This document shows positions 19,735 through 29,439 of a stretch of 55,167 nt of DNA, in pieces. The notes beneath the pieces were generated by a model. It was not told the DNA's origin. It saw only the letters and a program-made list of their open reading frames with translations, and searched no databases. The stretch covers positions 1-55,167 of the forward strand of contig JAIFNL010000003.1 of NCBI GenBank assembly GCA_020047755.1, in the 5' to 3' direction. The first letter of the stretch is position 1; each line of letters opens with the position of its first letter. This stretch comes from Bacteroidota bacterium. GTDB lineage: Bacteria; Bacteroidota; Bacteroidia; Bacteroidales; JAIFNL01. The translations under genes and the position numbers were made by a program.

Positions 19735-21204
19735 ATGATTAAAGAACTTATTTTGCACGAATGGCTTGAAAAAACACGCTCTACCTTTTGGCGTAAAAAT
19801 TTGATTATTAATATATTTCTTGCTTTGTTTTTAGCTATTTTTGTGTTGTATTTCATCTTTTTGGCTCTTTATATCGACGTTATTTTGCATAAAATATTTC
19901 CGCACGACGATATTGTTGCAAAATTCACTCTCTTTTTGTTCTATTATTTTGTTTCCGATATAGTTATGCGGTTTTTTTTTCAAAAATTGCCTATTCTCAA
20001 AATCCAACCTTATTTGTTGTTGCCTATTCGGAAAACAAAAATTTTTCATTTTTTGATGATAAAATCACTTTTTTCATTTTTAAATTTTTTTCCTTTAATT
20101 GTTCTAATTCCTTTTGCATTTAAAGTTGTTTTGCCCGAAAAAGGCTTTATTTTTGGCATTAATTGGCTCATCTCTGTTCTTTTTCTGGTACTTTCAAACA
20201 ATTTTATTGTATTTTTTCTGAAGAAAAATTTTTTAATAAAACCTCTTTTTTCTTTATTGGGTGTTTTTAGTTTTTTGTTTTTAATCTATTTAGATTCAGC
20301 AAATTATATTTTGTTTTCCAATTATTTCCAATTTCTTATTTTTAAAATTTCGCATTATTCCGTTTTCTTAACAATTCCATTGGCTTTAATGCTTTTAAGT
20401 TATTGGTTTTCATTTAGTTTAATGAAGAAACATTCGTATTTAGATGCCCTTCAAATTAAGTCTAATTCAGAAGTAAAAATACGGGATTTAATATTTTTAG
20501 AACGATTGGGGAAAATAGGAAATTTGATTCAGCTTGAGCTAAAAATGCTTTGGCGTGGAAAGCGTTCACGTTCGTTATTAATTGTAGCCTTAGTTCTTTT
20601 TCCTTATCTTTTATTATTCTATTCATTTGATAATTTTATGAATAGTTATTACTCGATTGCCATTGGCGTAGTTTTGACTACTGCTTTTAGCTTGCAGTAC
20701 GGACAGTTAATTTTTGCATGGGAAAGTAAATATTTCGATTTAATAAATTCAAAACCAATTAGTTATAAGGAGTTTATACTCTCAAAATATTACTTACTAT
20801 TGGGTTTTAATCTCATTAGTTTTATATTGTCTTTACCTTTTGTTTTTTTTGGACTTGATATTCTTTTGATAAATTTTTCGGCATTTCTGTTCAATTGTGG
20901 GTTTTCTATTTATCTTTTTCTGTTTTTGGGTTGTTTCAACCATTCAAAAGTTGATAATTCGAAAGGAGCTTTTTTCAATTATGAAGGTGTGCAAATAATT
21001 CAAATGTTTGCGAGCTTTCCCATTGTAATTTTACCAATTTTGATTTTTATTCCGTTTGAATTGTTCGGATTTTTTCACTCCGGATTCATTGCCATTGGCA
21101 TTTTTGGGCTATTTGGCATTTTGTTGCGAAATCAAATTTTGGCTTATATTGTTAAATTTTTCATAAAGAAAAGGCATAAAATGTTGGTGGGCTTTAGAAA
21201 ATGA
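19735..21204 (+). CDS. DUF5687-like multi-pass membrane protein
   Basis: LILHEWLEKTRSTFWRKNLIINIFLALFLAIF; many TM segments; ELKMLWRGKRSRSLLI. Confidence 0.7.
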   Translation: MIKELILHEWLEKTRSTFWRKNLIINIFLALFLAIFVLYFIFLALYIDVILHKIFPHDDIVAKFTLFLFYYFVSDIVMRFFFQKLPILKIQPYLLLPIRKTKIFHFLMIKSLFSFLNFFPLIVLIPFAFKVVLPEKGFIFGINWLISVLFLVLSNNFIVFFLKKNFLIKPLFSLLGVFSFLFLIYLDSANYILFSNYFQFLIFKISHYSVFLTIPLALMLLSYWFSFSLMKKHSYLDALQIKSNSEVKIRDLIFLERLGKIGNLIQLELKMLWRGKRSRSLLIVALVLFPYLLLFYSFDNFMNSYYSIAIGVVLTTAFSLQYGQLIFAWESKYFDLINSKPISYKEFILSKYYLLLGFNLISFILSLPFVFFGLDILLINFSAFLFNCGFSIYLFLFLGCFNHSKVDNSKGAFFNYEGVQIIQMFASFPIVILPILIFIPFELFGFFHSGFIAIGIFGLFGILLRNQILAYIVKFFIKKRHKMLVGFRK

Positions 21205-21320
21205 GTTTTTTAAGAGTAAAGTGTATTTTTTTTGTCTAAAAATTTATTCTTGCATTTATTTTTTTAAACGATTTGATTGATAGAAATTTAAAAAAAAAGT
21301 GCAAAAAAAATAAAATAACT

Positions 21321-21363
21321 TTTGATGGTTGCTTTTTTTTAAGAAAAAAAATTGCTACTTTTG
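21321..21363 (+). promoter_or_regulatory. Possible Bacteroidota-type promoter for dnaN
   Basis: TACTTTTG at 21356-21363 with TTG at 21329 (spacer 24, slightly long); ~48 nt before dnaN ATG. Confidence 0.4.
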
Positions 21364-21410
21364 AAACTTCAAAATATAGAAAAAATAACAAAACTTTAAA
21401 TATAAAATTT

Positions 21411-22541
21411 ATGAAATTTGTAGTATCTAGCACAGAGTTAGTCTCTCATTTACAAGCTATTTCTAGAGTTATTAACCCTAAAAATACCTTGCCTATTCTT
21501 GATAATTTTTTGTTCGATTTGCAGGACAATGAGCTTACAATTACTGCCTCAGATCTTGATTCGACCTTGATTACTTCTTTAATTATCGACAACTCGCAAG
21601 GTGGAGGAAAAATAGCAATTGAAGCAAAACGTTTGACTGACATTTTGAAAGAATTTCCTGAGCAACCGCTTACTTTTGATATTAACATGGAAAACATGGC
21701 GGTAGATATTCTTTCTGAAAACGGAAAATTTAGTGTTGTAGGGCAAGATGGTGATGATTTTCCACGCTTGTCTGAGTTAAAAGAAGAATTAGCTCATACT
21801 GTGCTTATTGGTGCTTCAGTTTTGCTTAGAGGCATAAATAAATCGGTATTTGCAACTGCCGATGATGAACTTCGTCCGGTTATGAATGGTGTTTTTTTCC
21901 AAACTACACCCGAACATACTTCTTTTGTGGCTTCAGATTCACATAAATTAGTGCGTTACAGACGTTACGACATAAAATCGAACGACGAGGCTTCTTTCAT
22001 TTTGCCAAAAAAACCAGCTTTGTTGCTTAAAAATATTTTGGCTAAAGAAAGTGACGATGTGAAAATTCAATTTGATGGAAAAAATGCTTTCTTTGAATTG
22101 ACTAATTACAAATTAGTTTGTCGCTTAATTGAAGGTCAATATCCTGCTTATGAGACTGTTATTCCGACAAGCAGCCCAAATAAAATGATTGTAGATAGAT
22201 TAGATTTCTACAATTCGTTGAAACGTGTTTCGGTTTTTTCTAACCAAGCAAGCAATTTGATTAAACTTAAAATGGACGGAAATCAATTATTGGTTTCTGC
22301 TCAAGATATTGATTTCTCTATTTCGGCTTACGAACGCATCAATTGCGAATACAATACCGATGAAATGGAAATTGGCTTCAAATCTTCATTTTTAATTCAA
22401 ATTGTAGATAACTTGCCTGCTTCAGATATTGCGCTCGAAATGGCAGATCCTTCACGCGCTACTTTGTTGTTGCCTGTTGATAAAGAAGATGATAATGAGG
22501 ATATTATGATGCTTCTAATGCCTATGATGATTCACGGCTAG
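21411..22541 (+). CDS. dnaN: DNA polymerase III beta subunit (sliding clamp)
   Basis: MKFVVSSTELVSHLQAISRVINPKNTLPILDNFLFDLQDNELTITASDLDSTL; ends MMLLMPMMIHG. The ORF-track start (21273) adds an implausible Lys-rich leader; ATG at 21411 preferred. Confidence 0.95.
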   Translation: MKFVVSSTELVSHLQAISRVINPKNTLPILDNFLFDLQDNELTITASDLDSTLITSLIIDNSQGGGKIAIEAKRLTDILKEFPEQPLTFDINMENMAVDILSENGKFSVVGQDGDDFPRLSELKEELAHTVLIGASVLLRGINKSVFATADDELRPVMNGVFFQTTPEHTSFVASDSHKLVRYRRYDIKSNDEASFILPKKPALLLKNILAKESDDVKIQFDGKNAFFELTNYKLVCRLIEGQYPAYETVIPTSSPNKMIVDRLDFYNSLKRVSVFSNQASNLIKLKMDGNQLLVSAQDIDFSISAYERINCEYNTDEMEIGFKSSFLIQIVDNLPASDIALEMADPSRATLLLPVDKEDDNEDIMMLLMPMMIHG

Positions 22542-22599
22542 GCTTTGTAAATTCTAAAATTGTTTTCTAGGTTGAATATAATTTTCAAAAAATAACAAG

Positions 22600-22630
22600 A
22601 AGCAAGCCAGAAGCTTGCTTTTTGTTTTAT
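22600..22630 (+). terminator. Rho-independent terminator after dnaN
   Basis: AAGCAAGC/GCTTGCTT stem followed by T-rich tract. Confidence 0.75.
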
Positions 22631-22650
22631 TTAAAATTGAGTAGTTTTGT

Positions 22651-23433
22651 ATGGAATTAAAATTAAAAAAACCGATTGTTTTTTTTGATATTGAAGCAAC
22701 GGGTTTAGATGTTGTGAATGATAGGATTGTTGAAATTTCTATTCTGAAAATTCACCCAAATGGTAAAGAAGAAAATCAAACTTTTAGAATCAATCCTGAG
22801 CGACCAATAAGCAAAGAAGCTCTTGATATTCATGGTATTAGCGATGATGATGTAAAAGATAATCCTAAATTTGCCGATATTGCGAAAGAATTACTTAACT
22901 ACTTTCAGGGCAGCGATATAGCTGGTTACAATAGCATTAAGTTTGATGTGCCTATGCTTGCTGAAGAGTTTTTGCGTGCCGATATTGATTTTGATATTAA
23001 GAAAAGTAAACTTATTGATTCTCAGGTTATTTTCTTTAAAATGGAGCAGCGAACTTTGAGCGCTGCTTACAAATTTTATTGCGGAAAAGACCTCGACAAT
23101 GCGCATGGTGCTGAAGCTGACACGTATGCAACTTACGAAGTGTTGAAAGGGCAACTTGAAAAATACAGCGAATTAAAAAATGATATTACCGAGCTTGCAA
23201 AAATTTCGGAGCAAAATCAGAATGCCGATTTTGCCGGAAGAATTATTTACAACGAAAAAGGCGCGGAATGTATTAATTTTGGGAAACATAAAGGGACGCC
23301 TGTTGCTGAAGTACTTAGCAAAGAACCTGGTTTTTATAACTGGATGATGCATGGAGATTTTCCGAGATATACTAAAAAGGTAATGACAATGATAAAATTG
23401 CGCGAAGCTTTTGCGAATATTAAGATTAAGTAA
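22651..23433 (+). CDS. 3'-5' exonuclease (DnaQ/epsilon-like DEDD family)
   Basis: IVFFDIEATGLDVVNDRIVEISI, HGISDDDV, GYNSIKFDVPML, HGAEADTYATYEVL. Confidence 0.92.
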   Translation: MELKLKKPIVFFDIEATGLDVVNDRIVEISILKIHPNGKEENQTFRINPERPISKEALDIHGISDDDVKDNPKFADIAKELLNYFQGSDIAGYNSIKFDVPMLAEEFLRADIDFDIKKSKLIDSQVIFFKMEQRTLSAAYKFYCGKDLDNAHGAEADTYATYEVLKGQLEKYSELKNDITELAKISEQNQNADFAGRIIYNEKGAECINFGKHKGTPVAEVLSKEPGFYNWMMHGDFPRYTKKVMTMIKLREAFANIKIK

Positions 23434-23448
23434 GCATTTTTCAATGTG

Positions 23449-23499
23449 AAAACTCTATTTTGCTTAAAAAAGAATATTTTTTTTGCAAAATAGAGTTTT
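23449..23499. terminator. Bidirectional terminator between convergent genes
   Basis: Perfect 15-bp inverted repeat AAAACTCTATTTTGC/GCAAAATAGAGTTTT between genes ending at 23433 (+) and 23518 (-). Confidence 0.85.
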
Positions 23500-23517
23500 T
23501 ACTTGTTCAAAAATTGC

Positions 23518-24471
23518 TTAATTTACTTTATATTTCATTTTTTCGCCAGCAAAGTAATCCAAAACGTTTTGAGCCGCCATTTGAGCCAGCTCATCGCGTG
23601 TTTCGTGCGTTCCTGTGGCTGTGTGAGGCGTCATTACTACATTATCTAGCAAAAAAAGTTCTTTGCTTATTTCGGGTTCAAACTCGAAAACATCAAGCCC
23701 TGCACCAGCTATTTCTTTGTTTTTCAAGGCATTTACCAAGTCTGCTTCATTTACAACCGCACCTCGAGCTGTGTTGATAAGATATGCGGTATTTTTCATT
23801 TCTGAAAATACTTTTGAATTTATAATATGTTTTGTTTCAGGCGTTAAAGGGCAATTGAGCGACAAAACATCTGCGTTTTTTATCAATTCGTCGAATGAAA
23901 CATAACTTACAGAATACTGGGTTTCTTCTTGTGCTGAGAGCTTTTTCCGGTTGTGGTAAATGATTTTCATACCTGAGGCTAAAGCTCTACGTGCTAATGC
24001 TTTACCAATATTTCCCATTCCCAAGATGCCAAGTGTTTTGCCATAAAGCGAGTAGCCCAAATTTTTCATCAATCCCCACTCAAAGTCTTTATTTTCACGT
24101 AGTTTTCGACTACATTCATCTATTCGGCGCATAACCGAAAGCATCAATCCATAAGCCATATCGGCAGTAGGTTCGGTAACAACATCGGGCGTATTGGTTA
24201 CTACAATGTTTCTTTCGGCTGCAAATTTTACATCTATATTATTGAATCCGACGCCATAATTGCTAATTATTTTAAGTTTTTTGGCATTTTCAATGACTTT
24301 GTTGTCCAGTTTTTGCAGAAAAACAGAAATAATGGCATCTACATCTTTTGCAAATTCTATTAATTCTTCTTCCGAAAAAAATTCTTTATTTTCAGGATAG
24401 ATTACTTCAAATTTTTTGAAAATTTCAGACAAACCCGCCTTGGGAAGTTGGTAGCTTACAAGTAATTTCAT
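23518..24471 (-). CDS. D-2-hydroxyacid dehydrogenase family protein
   Basis: LGILGMGNIGKALARRALASGMKIIYHNR, NTARGAVVNEADL, VVMTPHTATGT. Confidence 0.92.
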   Translation of the reverse strand: MKLLVSYQLPKAGLSEIFKKFEVIYPENKEFFSEEELIEFAKDVDAIISVFLQKLDNKVIENAKKLKIISNYGVGFNNIDVKFAAERNIVVTNTPDVVTEPTADMAYGLMLSVMRRIDECSRKLRENKDFEWGLMKNLGYSLYGKTLGILGMGNIGKALARRALASGMKIIYHNRKKLSAQEETQYSVSYVSFDELIKNADVLSLNCPLTPETKHIINSKVFSEMKNTAYLINTARGAVVNEADLVNALKNKEIAGAGLDVFEFEPEISKELFLLDNVVMTPHTATGTHETRDELAQMAAQNVLDYFAGEKMKYKVN

Positions 24472-24516
24472 TACTATAAATTATTGTTGTTAAGATATTT
24501 GAATATATAAAAAACG

Positions 24517-25326
24517 CTATTTTTTCCAGGCTTTTAGTTTTGCACTTAGTTTATCTCTGGCTATTTCTATTTCTTCCACGCTTACTTCAAGTTGAGGGTA
24601 TTGAAAATCCATTTCCTCTAAAGTGTCGTGTAATATTTTGGCTACTAAATAGTTACGATACCATTTTTGGTCAGACGGAATAATATGCCAAGGTCTTTCT
24701 GGGCTACATTTTTCAAAAATTTCAGAGAAATATTCTCTGTATTTGGGCCAATACTTTGCAGTTTCTAGGTCTTCTTGCCTAAATTTCCAATATTTTGTAG
24801 GGTCATTTAAGCGTTCCAAAAACCGTTCGCTTTGTTCTTCTTCAGAAATATGCAAATAGAATTTTAGAATTTTTGTGCCGTTATCTTCTAAAATTTGCTC
24901 AAACGTATTTATGTAATTGTATCTTTTATAAGCAGTTGTACTGTCTATATGCCCTAAAACTCGAGTAACCAATACGTCTTCGTAGTGTGAGCGATTGAAT
25001 ATTTGCACCATGCCTTTTGCGGGCGTGTGCTGGTGAATTCTCCACAAAAAATCGTGCGACAATTCCTCTTCGGTTGGTTTTTTGAACGATTTTACGGTTA
25101 CTCCTTGTGGATTTAACAAGCCAAACACGTTTCGTACTGTGCCGTCTTTTCCACCTGCGTCAAGTGCTTGTAAAACAACTAATAAGCTTTGTTTACCTTC
25201 GGCAAATAAATTTTCTTGCAAAACGGCAATTTTTTTTAAGAGTTGCTCTGTTTCAAGAACTATTTTTTTCTTTGAAAGCTCTTCTGGTGCTTTCGTTGAA
25301 ATTTTTAAAAGGTCTATTTTTTCCAT
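24517..25326 (-). CDS. Polyphosphate kinase 2 family protein
   Basis: LLVVLQALDAGGKDGTVRNVFGLLNPQGVTVKSFKKPTEEELSHDFLWRIHQHTP, FYLHISEEEQSERFLERLNDPTKYWKF. Confidence 0.93.
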   Translation of the reverse strand: MEKIDLLKISTKAPEELSKKKIVLETEQLLKKIAVLQENLFAEGKQSLLVVLQALDAGGKDGTVRNVFGLLNPQGVTVKSFKKPTEEELSHDFLWRIHQHTPAKGMVQIFNRSHYEDVLVTRVLGHIDSTTAYKRYNYINTFEQILEDNGTKILKFYLHISEEEQSERFLERLNDPTKYWKFRQEDLETAKYWPKYREYFSEIFEKCSPERPWHIIPSDQKWYRNYLVAKILHDTLEEMDFQYPQLEVSVEEIEIARDKLSAKLKAWKK

Positions 25327-25423
25327 TTTCTATGGTTTTGAAAGATAAATAGTTTGCGTTGTTTCTTTGAAAAGAAAAATTTCATAGTAAAAAGATTTTC
25401 TAAAAAATATATATTTTTAGAAA

Positions 25424-26242
25424 TTATTCTATTGTCTCTAATAATTTTTTAATAATAATTGTCATTTTGGGTTCTACTTTTCCTGCTACATTTTGCACTT
25501 CGTCATGAGTGGTTTCTCCATCTGGTTTTGCAGGTGCGCTTCCATTGGTAATCACCGACATACCAAAAATTTTGATGCCCATGTGGTGTGCCACAATCGC
25601 CTCAGGAACGGTGGACATACCAGTGGCATCAGCCCCAAATTTTCTGAAAAGGTTATATTCGGCAGGTGTTTCCAAAGTCGGACCTGTGCTTCCAATATAA
25701 ATTCCTTTTCTGAGCTTAATTCCTTCTTTTTTTGCTATTTTTTTTGCCAATTTAATTAAATCTTTGCAATAAACTTTGCTCATATCGGGGAAACGTGGTC
25801 CGAGCTGGTCATAATTTTTACCAATAAGTGGGTTTATTGGAAAATGGTTGATGTGGTCTTTGATGAGCATAATATCGCCGGTTGCATATTTGGGATTTAA
25901 GCCACCTGCTGCATTAGATACGATTAAGGTTTTGATGCCTAAAAATTTCATAACTCTCACAGGATAAGTTACTTTATCCATTCCGTAGCCTTCGTAAAAA
26001 TGAAATCTGCCTTGCATTGCAGCTACTTTTTTCCCTCCAAAAGTACCTAATATTAAATTACCACTGTGCCCTTCAACCGTTGATACTGGGAAATTTGGAA
26101 TTTCTGAATAAGGAATTATTGTGGCATTTTCTATTTTTGTGGCTAAACCGCCCAACCCACTTCCTAAAATAATACCAACTTCTGGTTTGTAATCTATTTT
26201 TTCTAATATAAAATTAGCAGTTATTTCAAAATTTTTTGTCAT
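25424..26242 (-). CDS. Purine nucleoside phosphorylase
   Basis: EVGIILGSGLGGL, AAMQGRFHFYEGYGMDKVTYPVRVMKFLGIKTLIVSNAAGGLN, IYIGSTGPTLETPAEYNLFRKFGADATGMSTVPEAIVAHHMGI. Confidence 0.95.
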   Translation of the reverse strand: MTKNFEITANFILEKIDYKPEVGIILGSGLGGLATKIENATIIPYSEIPNFPVSTVEGHSGNLILGTFGGKKVAAMQGRFHFYEGYGMDKVTYPVRVMKFLGIKTLIVSNAAGGLNPKYATGDIMLIKDHINHFPINPLIGKNYDQLGPRFPDMSKVYCKDLIKLAKKIAKKEGIKLRKGIYIGSTGPTLETPAEYNLFRKFGADATGMSTVPEAIVAHHMGIKIFGMSVITNGSAPAKPDGETTHDEVQNVAGKVEPKMTIIIKKLLETIE

Positions 26243-26571
26243 TTTACTTTATATTTGTAGTGTTGTTTTTTTATAGAACGTCTAAATATTACTTTTTGCT
26301 GCTTGTTTTTTACACTAAAATTCTCACTAACATTTGTAAATTGTGGTTTTAGAATAAAAATTCAGATTGAAAATTTTAATTTTTAGAAGTTCATATTAAT
26401 TACAATGTCAAAAATACAATTTTTTTTTGTTTTTTAAAATAAAAATTCAATTAAATGCGTATTTTTTTGTTTGCTTTCGTATTTTTGTACATTATTCTAT
26501 TTTTTTAAAATTCAGCAAACGAAATTTGCTTTAAAGCTTTATTTTTAGAATCTTTTTTTTAGGCTAAAATC

Positions 26572-29433
26572 ATGAACGACATATCCATACTGCAAAATAT
26601 TGAGCGCATTTTAGGTTTTTCAATCCCTAAACTTTCTGAAAATGAGTTAAATACATATATTATTCCTTCCTATTATTCAAACGAGTTGGATAGAATAATC
26701 TCTTTAAATCTTTCTGATATTGATGCAAAAGTTTTTGATTTTTTGCTCAAAGATTTGATTTATCTCGAAAAATTGACTATTGTAAGTGCAAAATTAACTG
26801 ATATTCAGTTTTTAGAATTTTTGCCTAATTTGATTTACTTGAATTTAACCGATAATAATATTCAGAGTTTAGCTTCTATTTCAAACTGTAAGTTGTTGAA
26901 TACTCTTATTTTAGCTGAAAATAAAATTTCGGATATTTTGCCTTTAAAAAAATTAACTAGCTTGGTGCACCTTGATTTGCATACCAATAAAATTTTTGAT
27001 ATTTCGCCCATTTCTGAGTTAAAATACATGTCTATTTTAGATTTACGCGAAAATGAAATAACGGACGTTAGTGCTGTGGCTAAAATGCATAATTTAACAA
27101 ATTTGAACTTATATAATAATGATATTGAATCAATTAACCCAGTTTCTAATTTATTAAATCTTACTCATTTTTCTGCCGGACTTAATCATATTCGAGATAT
27201 TTCAGCATTAGCAGTCAGTTTAAATTTGCAATATTTAAATTTGCGCGACAATAAAATTTCAGATATTTCATTTTTAAAAAAATTGGTAAATTTAAAAAAA
27301 CTGAATTTGTGGGACAACAATATTAAAAACGTAGATGATTTAGCGAATTTAACACAGTTAACTTATCTTAATCTTTCTGAAAACCAAATACATAACATCG
27401 ATTCGCTTTCTTTTCTAGTAGAGTTGAAAATACTGAGTTTAGAAAAAAATGAAATAGTAGATATCTCGAAGCTCAAAGAATTGAAAAAATTGGAAAAGCT
27501 TGATGTTCGTTACAATCGAATAAAGAAATTAACATTTTCTTTAGCTGAAAACTTACCTGACATTGTTTCGTTAGATACTTGGGATTATGAAGGTATAAAT
27601 CTATATAACAATCCATTGGAGTTTCCACCTATCGAAATTGTTAAACAAAAAAAACAGGCAGTTTTGAACTTTTTTTCGGAGCTTCACCAAGCCAAAGAAA
27701 CTGATTGCTTAAACGAGGTTAAGTTGATTTTGATAGGAGAGGATAGAGCTGGAAAATCCTCATTAGCAGATGCTTTGAGCAACCTAAATTATAAATTTCA
27801 CGACAAACCAACCACGCAAGGCATAAATATTATTAAATGGATTCTGCCAACTCACGAATTTGCGAATTATACTTCTATTAAAGCACTGAGAGAGAACCCT
27901 TTCAGAGTTAATATTTGGGATTTTGGTGGACAAGAAATTTATCATGCTACACATCAATTTTTTTTGACAAGGCATTCTGTATATTTACTTGTAATTGAAG
28001 CTCGTAGAGATATTCAGCATGTCGATTTTTTTTATTGGCTCAATATTATTAAAGTGCTTAGCAGCAACAGTCCTGTGGTTATTGTCCTGAATAAGATTGA
28101 CTTACCTACAAAAAGTTTACCGATAGCTAATTATCAAGAAAAATTCCCTAATGTATTGAAATACAAAGAAGTAAGTTGCTTAGACGATTACAATTATACT
28201 ATAAATTCATTGCGTGAGGAAATAAAAAAAATAGTTTTCACTAAAAATTTATTACCAGAAATAGGGATTTCTTTACCTAAGGTTTGGGTGGAAATTCGCC
28301 ATAGACTTGATAAATTGAAACAAGAAGGAAATAATTATATTGATTTGAATTTGTATTTCGAAATTTGTGCCGATTATGGAATGCCACAAGAGCGTGCCTT
28401 ATTTCTTTCTGGCTATTTCCATCAAATTGGCGTTTTCCTTCATTTTCAAGAAGATGTGCATCTTAACGATACCATTTTTTTGAATCATGAGTGGGTTACT
28501 TCTGGCGTTTATGCTGTTTTAGATGATGTGCAAACCATAAAAAATAGAGGGAAATTTACAAATTCGGATTTGATAAGGATTTGGAATTCAAATGGTTATC
28601 AAGACAAACGTAGCGAATTGCTTTCGCTTATGCACAACGAGCGTTTTAGTATTTGTTTTGAATTATCCGAAGGTGTTTTTTTAGTTCCTCAGCTTTTGAG
28701 CGAAGAACCTATTGATTATGAATGGAATAACAGTGACCAAAATTTGCAATTTGAATTTAGATATGATTTTATGCCCAAAGGTATTCTTACCCAGTTTATT
28801 GCAAAAAGTCAGACCGAAATTGTAGGCGAAAACTATTGGAGATTTGGTGTATTATTAGAATATGAGAATACACGTGCTATTGTTATAGAATATTATTTTG
28901 AAAAAAAGATTAAAATTAAGTTAGCAGGTGAAAATGGAAAAGATTTTTTAGGAATTATTCGTAAAAATTTGAAGGAAATAAATCGTAATTTTTATGATTT
29001 ACAAGTTATCGAAATGATTCCTTGCAATTGCAAACATTGTATATCTTCTGAAACGCCTCATTTTTATAACTATACAAAATTGAAAGAGCGTTTGAAGCGA
29101 GGAAAAGCTACAATAGAATGTTATAATAGTTATGAAAATGTGAATATTTATACATTGCTTTATGATGTTGGAACGCAAAGTGCTCAGATAGATGATATTG
29201 TTTTTTTAATTTCGAAAAATGAATTGGATAAAGCCATTGAACTACTGCTAATTGCTGCTAAAAATGATGATGAAAGTACTTACAATCAGGTTATTATGGT
29301 TTCAGCTAAGTTCAATTCTCTTAAAAACCAAATGATAGAAGGAACGCTTTCTCAAGAAGAAATTGATTTGCAAAAATCGCAAATCCGAAAATCTTTACTT
29401 ACAATAATTAATCAATATCGTGTTGAAATTTAA
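26572..29433 (+). CDS. ROCO-family protein: leucine-rich repeats + Roc GTPase + COR + Cys cluster + C-terminal EAD11-like domain
   Basis: ~22-aa LRRs; P-loop LIGEDRAGKSSLADAL; G3 NIWDFGGQEIYHATHQFFLTRHSVYLLVIEAR; G4 VLNKIDLP; COR VWVEIRHRLDKL...; IPCNCKHC; last ~82 aa resemble effector-associated domain 11. Confidence 0.9.
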   Translation: MNDISILQNIERILGFSIPKLSENELNTYIIPSYYSNELDRIISLNLSDIDAKVFDFLLKDLIYLEKLTIVSAKLTDIQFLEFLPNLIYLNLTDNNIQSLASISNCKLLNTLILAENKISDILPLKKLTSLVHLDLHTNKIFDISPISELKYMSILDLRENEITDVSAVAKMHNLTNLNLYNNDIESINPVSNLLNLTHFSAGLNHIRDISALAVSLNLQYLNLRDNKISDISFLKKLVNLKKLNLWDNNIKNVDDLANLTQLTYLNLSENQIHNIDSLSFLVELKILSLEKNEIVDISKLKELKKLEKLDVRYNRIKKLTFSLAENLPDIVSLDTWDYEGINLYNNPLEFPPIEIVKQKKQAVLNFFSELHQAKETDCLNEVKLILIGEDRAGKSSLADALSNLNYKFHDKPTTQGINIIKWILPTHEFANYTSIKALRENPFRVNIWDFGGQEIYHATHQFFLTRHSVYLLVIEARRDIQHVDFFYWLNIIKVLSSNSPVVIVLNKIDLPTKSLPIANYQEKFPNVLKYKEVSCLDDYNYTINSLREEIKKIVFTKNLLPEIGISLPKVWVEIRHRLDKLKQEGNNYIDLNLYFEICADYGMPQERALFLSGYFHQIGVFLHFQEDVHLNDTIFLNHEWVTSGVYAVLDDVQTIKNRGKFTNSDLIRIWNSNGYQDKRSELLSLMHNERFSICFELSEGVFLVPQLLSEEPIDYEWNNSDQNLQFEFRYDFMPKGILTQFIAKSQTEIVGENYWRFGVLLEYENTRAIVIEYYFEKKIKIKLAGENGKDFLGIIRKNLKEINRNFYDLQVIEMIPCNCKHCISSETPHFYNYTKLKERLKRGKATIECYNSYENVNIYTLLYDVGTQSAQIDDIVFLISKNELDKAIELLLIAAKNDDESTYNQVIMVSAKFNSLKNQMIEGTLSQEEIDLQKSQIRKSLLTIINQYRVEI
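26820..27560 (+). repeat. Tandem LRR-coding repeats (~66 nt period)
   Basis: Recurring LxxLxxLNLxxNxIxDISxL translated pattern. Confidence 0.7.
29179..29430 (+). other. EAD11-like (effector-associated) domain-coding segment
   Basis: DDIVFLISKNELDKAIELLLIAAKNDDESTYNQVIMVSAKFNSLKNQMIEGTLSQEEIDLQKSQIRKSLLTIINQY: helical pattern I/L-x-x-G/N-E-L-x-x-A-I-x-x-L-L ... A-x-F/Y-N-x-L ... G-T-L/I-S-x-E-E ... ; recalled, not searched. Confidence 0.6.
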
Positions 29434-29439
29434 GCTATT

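Noticed and set aside
22621-22649. TTTG-N17-TAGTTTTG promoter-like sequence immediately before the exonuclease ATG (22651)
   Set aside because: Transcription would begin inside the coding start, with no alternative in-frame start before the catalytic FDIEATG motif; likely a chance match in terminator-flanking T-rich DNA
26820-27560. Periodic ~66-nt repeats as a possible CRISPR or satellite array
   Set aside because: The periodicity is at protein level (LRR units) with diverged nucleotide sequence inside a coding region
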